Assembly (NCBI RefSeq): GCF_000316115.1
Contig: NZ_JH993797.1
Location: 4,636,486-4,700,485 of the forward strand
From: Leptolyngbya sp. PCC 7375
Lineage (GTDB): Bacteria; Cyanobacteriota; Cyanobacteriia; Phormidesmidales; Phormidesmidaceae
DNA: 64,000 nucleotides
Direction: 5' to 3'
Shown: one piece after another, positions 17,515-26,416 of the stretch
How the letters are laid out: each line of letters opens with the position of its first letter
Numbering within the stretch: position 1 is the stretch's first letter
Notes under the pieces: generated by a model
What the model was told of the DNA's origin: nothing
Databases searched by the model: none
What the model saw: the letters and a program-made list of their open reading frames with translations, nothing else
Translations under genes and position numbers: made by a program

Positions 17515-19953
17515 TCACAAATCTGTTATTTCCTCTGCAATATAGTCTTTGCCAATGTGCTGATATTCGGCCAAGGTAAACGCATCTACTTGAATAGCAT
17601 CCAACTGTGCCTGTTCTGTCGTTGTTGCCAGGTCTGATTCTTCGTCTGTAATCAGTCCAGCTCGCAGTGCCGCTTCCACACGACCCACAGGTGGTGTAAT
17701 CTTCAGCTGACCATTGCGTAGTGCCGTTTTGATTTTTTTAAAGATTGGCATTGCCACAATAGAAAGCTGGTAAGCGCGCTCTAATCGACCTAGTGCCTGC
17801 TCTGCCTCAATGGGTACATACAATCCTTTAGTAATGTGCTTGCGTCCATCAGGAGACTGTAGTAATTGAGCTACAGCATGGCCTTGGGCATCGGTAGGAA
17901 TCACACCAATGGGATTTAACCGGAACCAGGGTAACGTTGTGGCTCGCATCAGACCACCCAAAACAGGAATCTTCAGATTTACCAATAGTCCTTCTAATGC
18001 CTGCTGAATCTGCCCAAGGCTATGGTTCATCGCCCAGTGAACCAGGGGCAAATCGTCTTCACGACGCCCTTCTGCCTCAAACCGTCTGAGTGTGGCTGTC
18101 GCTAAATACATCCAAGAAAGCATATCGGCAAAACGGCCTGTAATTTTCTCGTGACGCTTGAGTCGACCACCGTAGGTGAGCATGGCAAGATCCGATAGAG
18201 CTGCAAATGTGGCCGAAGCCCAAGCCAACTTTTGATAATATCTCGCCGTTTCTCCTCGAACAGGAGATTTCACCCCATGGCCATGGGTCCAACCCAAGAC
18301 TTTTGCACGGATGAGATTTCGTAAAACAAGCCCCACATGTCGCCAAAATGCATGGTCAAAGGCTGCAATGTTGTTGTCTTCTAAAGCGGCAATTTCATTG
18401 ACAATATAGCCATGACAACGGATCGCTCCTTGACCATAAATCATCAAACTGCGGGTGATAATATTCGCTCCTTCAACCGTAATGGGAATCGGTGTTGCCG
18501 TATAAATATTGGCCAACAGATTGCGAGGCCCGCGACAGATTCCAGCGCCACCGAGAATGTCCATGCCGTCATTGATAATGTGGCGGGACAGCTCAGTAAA
18601 CTGATACTTAGCAATGGCAGACACCACGGCAGGCTGTTCGCCTTGGTCCACAGCACCGCAGGTATACAGACGCGCCGCATCCATCAAATAGGTGAGACCC
18701 CCAATGCGAGCCAGGGGTTCTTCCACCCCTTCAAATTTGCCGATGGATAGCCCAAACTGTTCGCGCACAACACTGTAGGCACTGGTTACCCGCGAGACGA
18801 GCTTGGCGATACCAGTACAGGTAGCTGGGAAGCTGACACCACGACCAGCAGCAAGACTCTGCATCAGCATGGTCCAACCCTGGCCAGCGCGCTCAACACC
18901 ACCAATAATCTGATTAGCAGGCAAGACTACATTACGACCAGAAATTGGAGAGTTATAGAAGGGCACACCCATGGGGTCATGACGATGGCTCAGTTGCACA
19001 CCCGGAGTATTTGCAGGAACTAGGACACAGGTAATGCCGACATCGACTCCTTTGCCTAGGAGATTATCGGGGTCACGGAGACGAACAGCTAAGCCGATGA
19101 GGGTGGCGATCGCACCCAGCGTAATGTACCGCTTCTGCCAGTTCAATCGCAAATATAGCTCACCATCTTTGCCCTTAAACACCGTACCGCCAGACTGCAG
19201 ACTTGCTGCATCCGAACCAGCCGTCGGTTCCGTTAGGGCAAAGCAAGGCATTTCTTTGCCCATGGCGAGTTTCGGCAAATAGCGTTGCTTTTGCTCGTTA
19301 GTTCCATAGCGCAGCAGCAGCTTGGCTGGCCCTAAAGAGTTCGTCACGCCTACCGTCGCTGTGTAGGTAAATGAGCGCGATGCTAGCTTGGTCATGATCG
19401 CACTATAGGCTGTATTCGAAAACCCCAAACCGCCATACTCTGACGGAATCATCATGCCAAAGAAGCGTTCTTTTCTTAGATAAGCCCACACATCAGCGGG
19501 GAAATCTTTGCGCTGATGGATCTCCCAGTCCGTGGCCATGCGGCACACTTGTTCCACAGGGCCATCAATAAACACTTGTTCATGGGGACTCAGTGTTGGG
19601 TAAGGCTCTGCCAAAATCCGCTTAAAGTTGGGTTTGCCAGAAAACAGTTCGCCATCTACCCAGACAGTACCTGCTTCGATAGCCGCTCGTTCTGTTTCTG
19701 AAATTGCTGGCAACAACTTAAAGCGTCGGATTGTTTTAGCAATGGGTGCCGTAATCACTATCTGACGGATAAATGGCACATTAAAAATAATGGCCACTAG
19801 GCCAAATAAAATCCATAGCCATAAAGGCGCATGGGCGATAGCGAGTACCAATGCTGCGTAGGCAAACCAAGCCAGCATCGGCACATTAATGTAGGCCAGA
19901 ACAACAAATAGTCCAAGCAATCCAACAATTAAACCAACGATCAAGAGAGTCAT
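17515..19953 (-). CDS. fadE: Acyl-CoA dehydrogenase, long FadE type
   Basis: FAD-dependent oxidation of acyl-CoA to trans-2-enoyl-CoA, first step of the beta-oxidation spiral. The 812-residue length matches the long Escherichia coli FadE (about 814) and not the 590-residue Bacillus type. Three hydrophobic N-terminal segments (about residues 1-70) give membrane association. The dehydrogenase core has FGMMIPSEYGGLG, LTEPTAGSDAAS and LPANQIIGG, with ILGGAGICRG near residue 470, followed by the long C-terminal extension of this class. ATG at 19953 is chosen because AAGGGG lies about 9 bases upstream; an in-frame GTG at 19974 is less likely. Last gene of the minus-strand fad set. Confidence 0.92.
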   Translation of the reverse strand: MTLLIVGLIVGLLGLFVVLAYINVPMLAWFAYAALVLAIAHAPLWLWILFGLVAIIFNVPFIRQIVITAPIAKTIRRFKLLPAISETERAAIEAGTVWVDGELFSGKPNFKRILAEPYPTLSPHEQVFIDGPVEQVCRMATDWEIHQRKDFPADVWAYLRKERFFGMMIPSEYGGLGFSNTAYSAIMTKLASRSFTYTATVGVTNSLGPAKLLLRYGTNEQKQRYLPKLAMGKEMPCFALTEPTAGSDAASLQSGGTVFKGKDGELYLRLNWQKRYITLGAIATLIGLAVRLRDPDNLLGKGVDVGITCVLVPANTPGVQLSHRHDPMGVPFYNSPISGRNVVLPANQIIGGVERAGQGWTMLMQSLAAGRGVSFPATCTGIAKLVSRVTSAYSVVREQFGLSIGKFEGVEEPLARIGGLTYLMDAARLYTCGAVDQGEQPAVVSAIAKYQFTELSRHIINDGMDILGGAGICRGPRNLLANIYTATPIPITVEGANIITRSLMIYGQGAIRCHGYIVNEIAALEDNNIAAFDHAFWRHVGLVLRNLIRAKVLGWTHGHGVKSPVRGETARYYQKLAWASATFAALSDLAMLTYGGRLKRHEKITGRFADMLSWMYLATATLRRFEAEGRREDDLPLVHWAMNHSLGQIQQALEGLLVNLKIPVLGGLMRATTLPWFRLNPIGVIPTDAQGHAVAQLLQSPDGRKHITKGLYVPIEAEQALGRLERAYQLSIVAMPIFKKIKTALRNGQLKITPPVGRVEAALRAGLITDEESDLATTTEQAQLDAIQVDAFTLAEYQHIGKDYIAEEITDL

Positions 19954-20083
19954 AGTATTTACCCCTTGTGTCACAACTGGACTAGGGCATGAAGAAGAAT
20001 TTGTATTTTTGTTAAAATCTAATTGACAACAAATGTCGCCTTGCGCTTTCCAAGCCTAGTCTCGTTTTGTCACTCTCTATGAA

Positions 20084-21265
20084 TTAGAGCAACAAATTTT
20101 CAAACACTCCAGCGGCACCCATGCCACCCCCAACACACATGGTGACCATGCCATAACGGATGTGGCGACGTTGCATTTCATGGAGCAATGTTGCAGTAAG
20201 TTTCGCACCGCTACAGCCGAGGGGATGGCCGAGTGCGATCGCACCGCCATTCACATTGATCAGGTCCTCGTTTAGTCCCAACTTACGAATTACCGCTAGG
20301 CTTTGGGCCGCAAACGCCTCGTTGAGTTCAATTAGGCCAATGTCATTCAGACTTAGCCCCACCTGTTTCAATACTTTAGGCACCGCTTCCACCGGCCCAA
20401 TTCCCATAATCTGAGGCGGTACACCGGCAACCGCAAAACCCAACAGTCGCGCCATCGGCGTAAGGTTCAATTCCTGTACCTGGCGATCACTCATCAGAAT
20501 CGTGGCGGCAGCCCCATCCGACATTTGGGAGGAGTTACCGGCTGTCACACTGCCCCCACGCCGAAATACAGGTGGCAATAATGCCAAAGCATCCAGGCTG
20601 GTATCAGATCTGGAACCTTCATCCACTTGGAATTGAGTTGTTTGGGTGTGGACATCACCATTTTGGTAGACCGTGTCAGTGACGGTCAGGGGGATGATTT
20701 CATCGGTAAAATTACCAGTTTTGATGGCTTTGATGGCGTTTTGGTGCGATCGCAGTGCAAACACATCTTGATCCGCCCGTGAAATCTCAAACTGCTCCGC
20801 CACATTCTCCGCTGTTAGCCCCATAGAGGTATACACCTGGGGTGTTTCAGCCATCATGGCTGGGTTAGGGCTCCAGCGGTCCCCACCCATGGGAATCAGG
20901 CTCATGGATTCCACTCCTCCAGCCACCATCACATCCGCCTGTCCAAAGCTAATCGCCTGGTGTGCCATAGCAATCGTCTGTAACCCTGACGAGCACAGCC
21001 GATTAACCGTCATGCCCGGTACTGACGATGGTAGGCCAGCCCGGTGCGCCACTACCCGACCCAGGTTATAGCCCTGCTCTGCCTCGGGCATGGCACAGCC
21101 CATAATTACGTCTTCGATTTGGTCTGGTTGCAATTTGGGGAGTTTTGCGATCGCGCCGCGTACAACCGCTGCCCCCATATCATCGGGCCGCATATGCCGT
21201 AGAGTACCGCGCGGAGCCTTACCAACGGCTGTACGTACGCTCGCAACAATGTAAGTATCTTGCAT
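20084..21265 (-). CDS. fadA: Acetyl-CoA acyltransferase (3-ketoacyl-CoA thiolase)
   Basis: Thiolytic cleavage of 3-ketoacyl-CoA to acetyl-CoA and a shortened acyl-CoA, last step of the spiral. The 393-residue enzyme has the acylated cysteine in VNRLCSSGLQT (Cys91), NEAFAAQSLAV, the histidine in ALGHPLGCSGA and the second catalytic cysteine in MCVGGGMGAAG. ATG at 21265 is preceded by GGAG six bases upstream, which rules out the longer N-terminus beginning at 21331. It lies between fadN and fadE. A biosynthetic thiolase (PhaA type) is possible from sequence alone, but the neighbours argue for degradation. Confidence 0.93.
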   Translation of the reverse strand: MQDTYIVASVRTAVGKAPRGTLRHMRPDDMGAAVVRGAIAKLPKLQPDQIEDVIMGCAMPEAEQGYNLGRVVAHRAGLPSSVPGMTVNRLCSSGLQTIAMAHQAISFGQADVMVAGGVESMSLIPMGGDRWSPNPAMMAETPQVYTSMGLTAENVAEQFEISRADQDVFALRSHQNAIKAIKTGNFTDEIIPLTVTDTVYQNGDVHTQTTQFQVDEGSRSDTSLDALALLPPVFRRGGSVTAGNSSQMSDGAAATILMSDRQVQELNLTPMARLLGFAVAGVPPQIMGIGPVEAVPKVLKQVGLSLNDIGLIELNEAFAAQSLAVIRKLGLNEDLINVNGGAIALGHPLGCSGAKLTATLLHEMQRRHIRYGMVTMCVGGGMGAAGVFENLLL

Positions 21266-21315
21266 GATATTCTCCAGGTAATGAGCAACAGGCCATAGGG
21301 ACAATGGACAACGTA

Positions 21316-21375
21316 GGTTGGGTTGATCCACAAAACTCTAAACCCTCAACACAGTGACCAAGACGAAACCCAACC
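21316..21375. repeat. Dispersed repeat with 9-base inverted ends between fadN and fadA
   Basis: Arms ggttgggtt (21316-21324) and aacccaacc (21367-21375) are separated by 42 bases. The same gtaggttgggtt / gaaacccaac pair of ends recurs at 23864-23893, on the other side of fadN, so this is a repeated element. It occupies most of the gap upstream of fadA. Confidence 0.7.
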
Positions 21376-21394
21376 ATTCCAATCATCTCGACCA

Positions 21395-23767
21395 TCAATT
21401 CCGCAACGGCTTCTTAGTCTTCAATAAATGCATAATCCTCTCCTGGGTTTTTTTCTGTTGCAACAACGGCAAGAACACCTCCCGCTCTAACCCCAGCAAA
21501 TACTCCTCAGATACTCTTGCCGGAGCCGTTAAATCACCACCAGTCAAAATGTAGGCCAGCTGACCTGCCAAGAATCGATCATAGTCACTAGCAAATCCCC
21601 CTTGTTGCATGGTGTAAGCCATATGGTCGAGTACTGCACGTCCCTGTTGTCCTAACACCCAAAAACTGTCGTGGGCAGGCGGACGATACCCTGCCCGATC
21701 AAGACACAGCACCTCTTCTTTTGCCACATAGAGACGCTGGTCATTGTTCATGACAACGTGAGTATGGGCAGGCAAAAAGCCTAACTCCATTGCCTCATAG
21801 GCGCTGCCTGCAACAGTCGCTGTTGCCACAGTTTTAAAAACATGATTCAAGCAGGGCTGAATGTGTTGAGCAGTGCCACTCACAGCCCGCTGTGATGCCC
21901 ACTTTGCTAGACGAGTGGTACCGGTTGCCCCAGGAATGAGGCCAACACTCAACTCGACAAGGCCAATATAACTCTCGGCAGCAGCGACCACATGGGGACA
22001 AGCCATTACTAACTCACAACCTCCTCCCAAGGCTCGCCCCTGCACTGCCGCCACAATCGGTTTATGGAAGTAACGAATTTGCTGTAGCAACGTCTGAAAC
22101 GTCACCAACAAATCAGTAATCATTGGCCAGTTGCCAGTTTGGGCTGCTGTTGCCATTTCCACAAGGTTCGCCCCACCACAGAAATGGTCGCTGTTATTCC
22201 CAATGACGAGCCCTCGGTACTGATCATCTTGAGACAACATGTGCAGCACCGTCTGTAACCCATCTACAACAGACGTGCTGAGGGTGTTCCCCTTAGAACG
22301 AAACTCATAGAGCGCAACGCCGTCCTGCATGTCAAACAGGGCTGCTTCTGAGGTTTCCCAAATCTTACTATTTGTTGTTTTAATCAAAGGCAGATGAATC
22401 TCATCTGCGGCCTGTTCTACCGTTTTTTGCCCCACAGGACCAAGCACTGAATCAGCCATCAGCAGACTGCTCGGTACGCCATGGGAACTTCGATAAAAGT
22501 GCCCTTCACCTACAGCTGCTATCTCATTAACCCACTCAGGTACATGTAAATTTGCAGCCTGCATGTCATAGAGCACTCGATGGAAGCCAATGGCATCCCA
22601 TAGTTCGAATGGCCCCATTTGCCAGCCAAATCCCCAGCGCATCGCTCGGTCAACGTCAGCAGGGCTATCAGCAATTTCAGGCAAACGACAGGCACTATAA
22701 CTCAATAACGCTAATGTTGTTTTACGGAAGAAATCACCCGCTCTACCCAACAGGGTATAAAGCACCCTGACTCGATCGATCAGTTTAGGTAACTGTGCAA
22801 CATTCTCAAGTCCTGGTAAGTTAAGTGGTCGAGGTGCTTCGTAGGCAAAAGTTTTAGGATTCACTGAAAGAATATCCTGCTTTACCTTTTTATAAAACCC
22901 TTGTCCTGACTTAGCTCCTCGCGAACCAGTTTCCACCAACGTTTTTAACAAAGACGGCAGCTTAAACATCTCCCTTTGCTCATCATGGGAAATGGCTGGA
23001 TAGATATTTTCAGCTACATGGAGTAAGGTATCGAGGCCAACCAAGTCTGCTGTCCTAAATGTTGCTGATTTTGGACGACCAATTAATGTTCCTGTCAGAG
23101 TATCAATCTCCTCAATGGAGTAGCCATCGTCAGTTAGGGCATGAACACCGAGAAATGTTGAAAATAAGCCAATACGGTTAGCGATGAAATTAGGGGTGTC
23201 TTTAGCAAGAACAACACCTTTGCCTAGATAGCTACGACCAAACCATTCCATTCGCTTCATCACTGTTGGATCGGTTACATCGGTGGGGATTAGTTCCAAC
23301 AGTTTTAAATAACGAGGTGGGTTAAAAAAGTGAGTCCCTAAAAATCGTTGCCGAAAGTCTAAGGAGCGTCCATCCGCAATCTGAGCAATGGGTAACCCAC
23401 TGGTATTGGTAGAAATCACTGCATCAGAACGCACTACCTGTTCTAGTCGGGCCATCAGCTGTTGCTTAATATCCAGACGTTCAACTACCGCCTCAATCAC
23501 CCAATCTACCTGGCTTAGACGAGCAAAATGGTCATGATAGTTTCCTAGCTCAATCCGATGGGCCATATCAGGGGAAAAGAAAATCGGCGGGGAGAGTTTT
23601 CTAGCCTTGTTAAATGCCCCTTCTACCACTGCATTTTTATCACCTTTCGGAGCAGGTAGATCCATCAGTAATACCTGCAATCCTGCATTCGCCAAATGAG
23701 CTGCGATCTGAGTACCCATAATGCCAGCCCCCAGCACAGCAGCCGTTTTGAAAGGAAGAAAAGTCAT
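21395..23767 (-). CDS. fadN: 3-Hydroxyacyl-CoA dehydrogenase/enoyl-CoA hydratase fusion, FadN type
   Basis: Carries the two middle steps of beta-oxidation in one chain. Domain order is dehydrogenase first: AAVLGAGIMGTQIAAHLA (NAD-binding, residues 8-25), THFFNPPRYLKLLELI (catalytic His), then the HADH C-domain, and a C-terminal crotonase domain (GLVIGNNSDHFCGGANLVEM and AVQGRALGGGCELVMAC, with GLIPGATGTTRL). This order and the 790-residue length match Bacillus FadN and are the reverse of E. coli FadB. ATG at 23767 has GGAG upstream (ggagatctatt), so the extra 12 residues up to 23803 are not used. Both flanks carry palindromic repeats. Confidence 0.93.
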   Translation of the reverse strand: MTFLPFKTAAVLGAGIMGTQIAAHLANAGLQVLLMDLPAPKGDKNAVVEGAFNKARKLSPPIFFSPDMAHRIELGNYHDHFARLSQVDWVIEAVVERLDIKQQLMARLEQVVRSDAVISTNTSGLPIAQIADGRSLDFRQRFLGTHFFNPPRYLKLLELIPTDVTDPTVMKRMEWFGRSYLGKGVVLAKDTPNFIANRIGLFSTFLGVHALTDDGYSIEEIDTLTGTLIGRPKSATFRTADLVGLDTLLHVAENIYPAISHDEQREMFKLPSLLKTLVETGSRGAKSGQGFYKKVKQDILSVNPKTFAYEAPRPLNLPGLENVAQLPKLIDRVRVLYTLLGRAGDFFRKTTLALLSYSACRLPEIADSPADVDRAMRWGFGWQMGPFELWDAIGFHRVLYDMQAANLHVPEWVNEIAAVGEGHFYRSSHGVPSSLLMADSVLGPVGQKTVEQAADEIHLPLIKTTNSKIWETSEAALFDMQDGVALYEFRSKGNTLSTSVVDGLQTVLHMLSQDDQYRGLVIGNNSDHFCGGANLVEMATAAQTGNWPMITDLLVTFQTLLQQIRYFHKPIVAAVQGRALGGGCELVMACPHVVAAAESYIGLVELSVGLIPGATGTTRLAKWASQRAVSGTAQHIQPCLNHVFKTVATATVAGSAYEAMELGFLPAHTHVVMNNDQRLYVAKEEVLCLDRAGYRPPAHDSFWVLGQQGRAVLDHMAYTMQQGGFASDYDRFLAGQLAYILTGGDLTAPARVSEEYLLGLEREVFLPLLQQKKTQERIMHLLKTKKPLRN

Positions 23768-23834
23768 AATAGATCTCCTCAAAAGAAGGTCAACGGAGGG
23801 CAAACATCCCCCACCAAAAATACGAAATACGGAA

Positions 23835-23893
23835 GGTGGGCACCGCCCACCAAAAACAGACTGTAGGTTGGGTTGAGTCTATCGAAACCCAAC
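23835..23893. repeat. Two adjacent palindromes between the ligase-like gene and fadN
   Basis: A perfect 7-base stem with 3-base loop (ggtgggc acc gcccacc, 23835-23851) is followed by gttgggtt (23867-23874) and aacccaac (23886-23893). The second pair matches the ends of the repeat at 21316-21375. In the fad transcript these would fold as hairpins 70-130 bases ahead of the fadN start. Confidence 0.72.
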
Positions 23894-23906
23894 AAACCCA
23901 AAATCA

Positions 23907-25868
23907 TTAAGTAGTTTGCCGATCACGACGGTATAAGGTCCCTAAACGCCTCCACCTTTGATATAAATGAGAAAACCTCCTTGGCGACACCTGGCACAAG
24001 GACTCAGCCTCTTGATAAAGCACTTCGATTTCCTGGGCATAAGCCTTATAGAGTTGTTGGCGACTTCCCCTGACACCCACCTTTTCAGGAATCAGCACAA
24101 ACCGCTTAATGGTTGACCAACTTGGCAACCGAGCATTCATATGGTCAATAAGCTTTTGGTAATGCGATCTCACCAGTACTAACTCATCAGCTTGACCTCC
24201 AACATCACCCAACAATTTCTCTAATAGCAGATCCCAGTTTGATAAAATCTCCCCTCCAGCCTGAAGAGTTGTTTTGAGGATTTCATTTTCAGGGACAATC
24301 AACACTCCACAAAACTTTTGTCCAGGTCCCACTAGCAAAGCTTGTTTCACTAACGGAGACAGTCTCAACTGTGTCTCAATCGGTGCCGGAGCGATGTACT
24401 TGCCAGTGGACAACTTGAAAAGACCTTTCTTGCATCCCTGGAGCGTCAATAGGCCATCTACAGAAAACTCTCCAAAGTCTCCCGTGTGGAACCACCCATA
24501 GGAGTCAATCACCGCATCCGTTGCGTCTGGATCATCGTGATACCCCATCATGGTGTAAGGACTATGGACTAAGACCTCACCATCCGCCGCCAGCCGCATT
24601 TCCACACCGGGGATAGGTGCCCCCACAGTCCCTGAGCGCAGCCAGCGCGCGCGTGTGTAGCTGAGCACAGAACTGGTCTCAGTTAAGCCATAGCCCTGCT
24701 TCACCGGGATACCAACACCATTAAAAAAGGTCATAATCTCAGGACGTAGGGCCGCTCCACCACATAGTAGATGGCGTATATTCCCGCCAAAGGCTCGACG
24801 CAAATTCTTAAACACGCCATGGCTAAGTAGCCAGCGCTGTAAACGACGCCAGCTTACACTGCCTAGCTCATCATCATGGGCCAGATGCCAGCCCCAGTTC
24901 AGCCAGTAGTGTTTTAGCCCACGGGACTGTTGTCGCAGATTATTAATTCGCTCATAAACTTTCTCCAGCAGTCGTGGCACCGTAATCAATATGGTGGGTT
25001 TCACGGTCGCTAAATGTAGAAATACCCGTTTTGGAGATGAGAAATAAATGTGATGGCCAAAGGCAAAATGGCCATAGAGAAATGCCCTTGCAAAAATATG
25101 GTTGAGGGGTAAAAACGATAGGGCCACTTCCGGTGTACCTGGCTTCAGTCCTGGCATGCTGCTAAACGCCGCCCAGATATTGCCAGTTAAGTTCCTGTGA
25201 CTTAACATTGCGCCTTTAACATGACCACTGGCATCGGGGTTGTAGACAATGGTGGCCAAATCATCGGGATGAATCCGCTGCTTCAATGCCTGAATCGCTT
25301 CTGGGGAATGGGCATGACGACCCTGGTGACGAATGTCTTCTAACGTTTTAATTGTGCTCTTTGATAACACCCAGTCGGGGCGTGTAGCTTTTTCAACAAC
25401 AATAATCAAATCAACCTGCTGTACCTGGTGGTAAAAGCGTTTTAACGTTTTCCAGGTGGACACAACTAGTGCCTTAATGTGGGCATCGGCCACTATCCAG
25501 CTAATGGTGGATAGTGGCTGCCCTTTGTCTATGGGTATGGTGACTAGATTTGCGATCGCACTGCCCATATCCACCAACGCCCAATGGATATCGCTCTCTA
25601 GTAGCAGGCCAATGCGGTGTGACTCACTGGCACCCTCGTTACAGGTTAATCCTTCGGCCTCTAAGCCTAGCGCCAACTCTTCAGCAGCAGTACGAAACTC
25701 AATATAGGAATAGGTCTCCCACCCATGGGGAGTCCACTGATGCAACGCAGCATAGTCATAGGCACACCCCATATCTAACAAATCAGGAATAGTATGATGA
25801 AGCTGTACAGAACCCTGAGTGGCCGGCGCAACATACAACGAGCAGCAAAGGGGACATTGATCAACCAT
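23907..25868 (-). CDS. Long-chain acyl-CoA synthetase-like protein with diverged catalytic motifs
   Basis: By position and overall sequence a FadD/FAA-type AMP-binding ligase: SFLPLNHIFARAFLYGH, ITVPRLLEKVYERI, KQGYGLTETSS, YGWFHTGDFGEF and KLSTGKYIAP are all conserved. However, the ATP-phosphate loop, normally Y-T-S-G-T-T-G-x-P-K-G, reads YNPDASGHVKGAMLSH; the hinge motif normally T-D-R-K-K-E reads LQGCKKGLF, losing the Asp and Arg; and the C-terminal lysine motif normally T-P-T-x-K-x-K-R reads GVRGSRQQLYK. Activity as a normal ligase is therefore doubtful. The start is uncertain: ATG at 25868 is used, the frame being open with a TTG at 25937. Length 653 from the ATG. Confidence 0.85.
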   Translation of the reverse strand: MVDQCPLCCSLYVAPATQGSVQLHHTIPDLLDMGCAYDYAALHQWTPHGWETYSYIEFRTAAEELALGLEAEGLTCNEGASESHRIGLLLESDIHWALVDMGSAIANLVTIPIDKGQPLSTISWIVADAHIKALVVSTWKTLKRFYHQVQQVDLIIVVEKATRPDWVLSKSTIKTLEDIRHQGRHAHSPEAIQALKQRIHPDDLATIVYNPDASGHVKGAMLSHRNLTGNIWAAFSSMPGLKPGTPEVALSFLPLNHIFARAFLYGHFAFGHHIYFSSPKRVFLHLATVKPTILITVPRLLEKVYERINNLRQQSRGLKHYWLNWGWHLAHDDELGSVSWRRLQRWLLSHGVFKNLRRAFGGNIRHLLCGGAALRPEIMTFFNGVGIPVKQGYGLTETSSVLSYTRARWLRSGTVGAPIPGVEMRLAADGEVLVHSPYTMMGYHDDPDATDAVIDSYGWFHTGDFGEFSVDGLLTLQGCKKGLFKLSTGKYIAPAPIETQLRLSPLVKQALLVGPGQKFCGVLIVPENEILKTTLQAGGEILSNWDLLLEKLLGDVGGQADELVLVRSHYQKLIDHMNARLPSWSTIKRFVLIPEKVGVRGSRQQLYKAYAQEIEVLYQEAESLCQVSPRRFSHLYQRWRRLGTLYRRDRQTT

Positions 25869-26416
25869 CTTTTTAAGAGAGCTAAAAACCCTCTTCCTCA
25901 ATACAATCGGGACGCCCGTTGCAATGGCATAGGGCAATCACACCCAAAGACCTATAGTTCTACCCAGCAAAGAGAGGAGTGGATAAGGGTAGAGCCTATA
26001 GCTTGGTCATTAACAGTTGAATTTAGCCATGGGCAAACGACTCCGAGCCTTCATTAAGCAGACTAAACCTCACACCTAAACCCATTTCAAGCAGTATTTT
26101 CTGTACAGAAAAACGCATAAAAAAGACTCGTTATAGGAGTCATCAACGGGTTTAAAGTCGCAGCTGACTATCAGGCTAGAGCTGAGATAATCTATTCGAT
26201 AACAATAAAAAACAGCCAGATAAATGGCGACTTATAGTCAAGAATCCAGCTGATTAACCAAGCAATATCGCAGTAAAGAACTTAGTCTATTTCAAGTAGC
26301 CTAGTTGGGTTAGCTGGTTTTCTAATACCACCATTATAGTGGGATCGCCCATCAGACATGAAGTTGTCTTAATAAGGTCGTAATATTTCAGAAATATTTA
26401 AACCGCCATTTGATAG
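25869..26416. other. 548-base gap between the lipase and ligase-like genes
   Basis: No convincing gene. A palindrome aatatttc-a-gaaatatt (26382-26398) lies 19 bases beyond the lipase stop and could be a weak terminator or a binding site; it is not followed by a T run on the minus strand. The rest is AT-rich and may hold a separate promoter for the ligase-like gene and fadNAE, but I see no clear -35/-10 pair. Confidence 0.5.

Noticed and set aside
25794..26057. 87-codon ORF at the 5' end of the ligase-like gene
   Set aside because: It lies partly antisense to a clear gene and has no family-like features.
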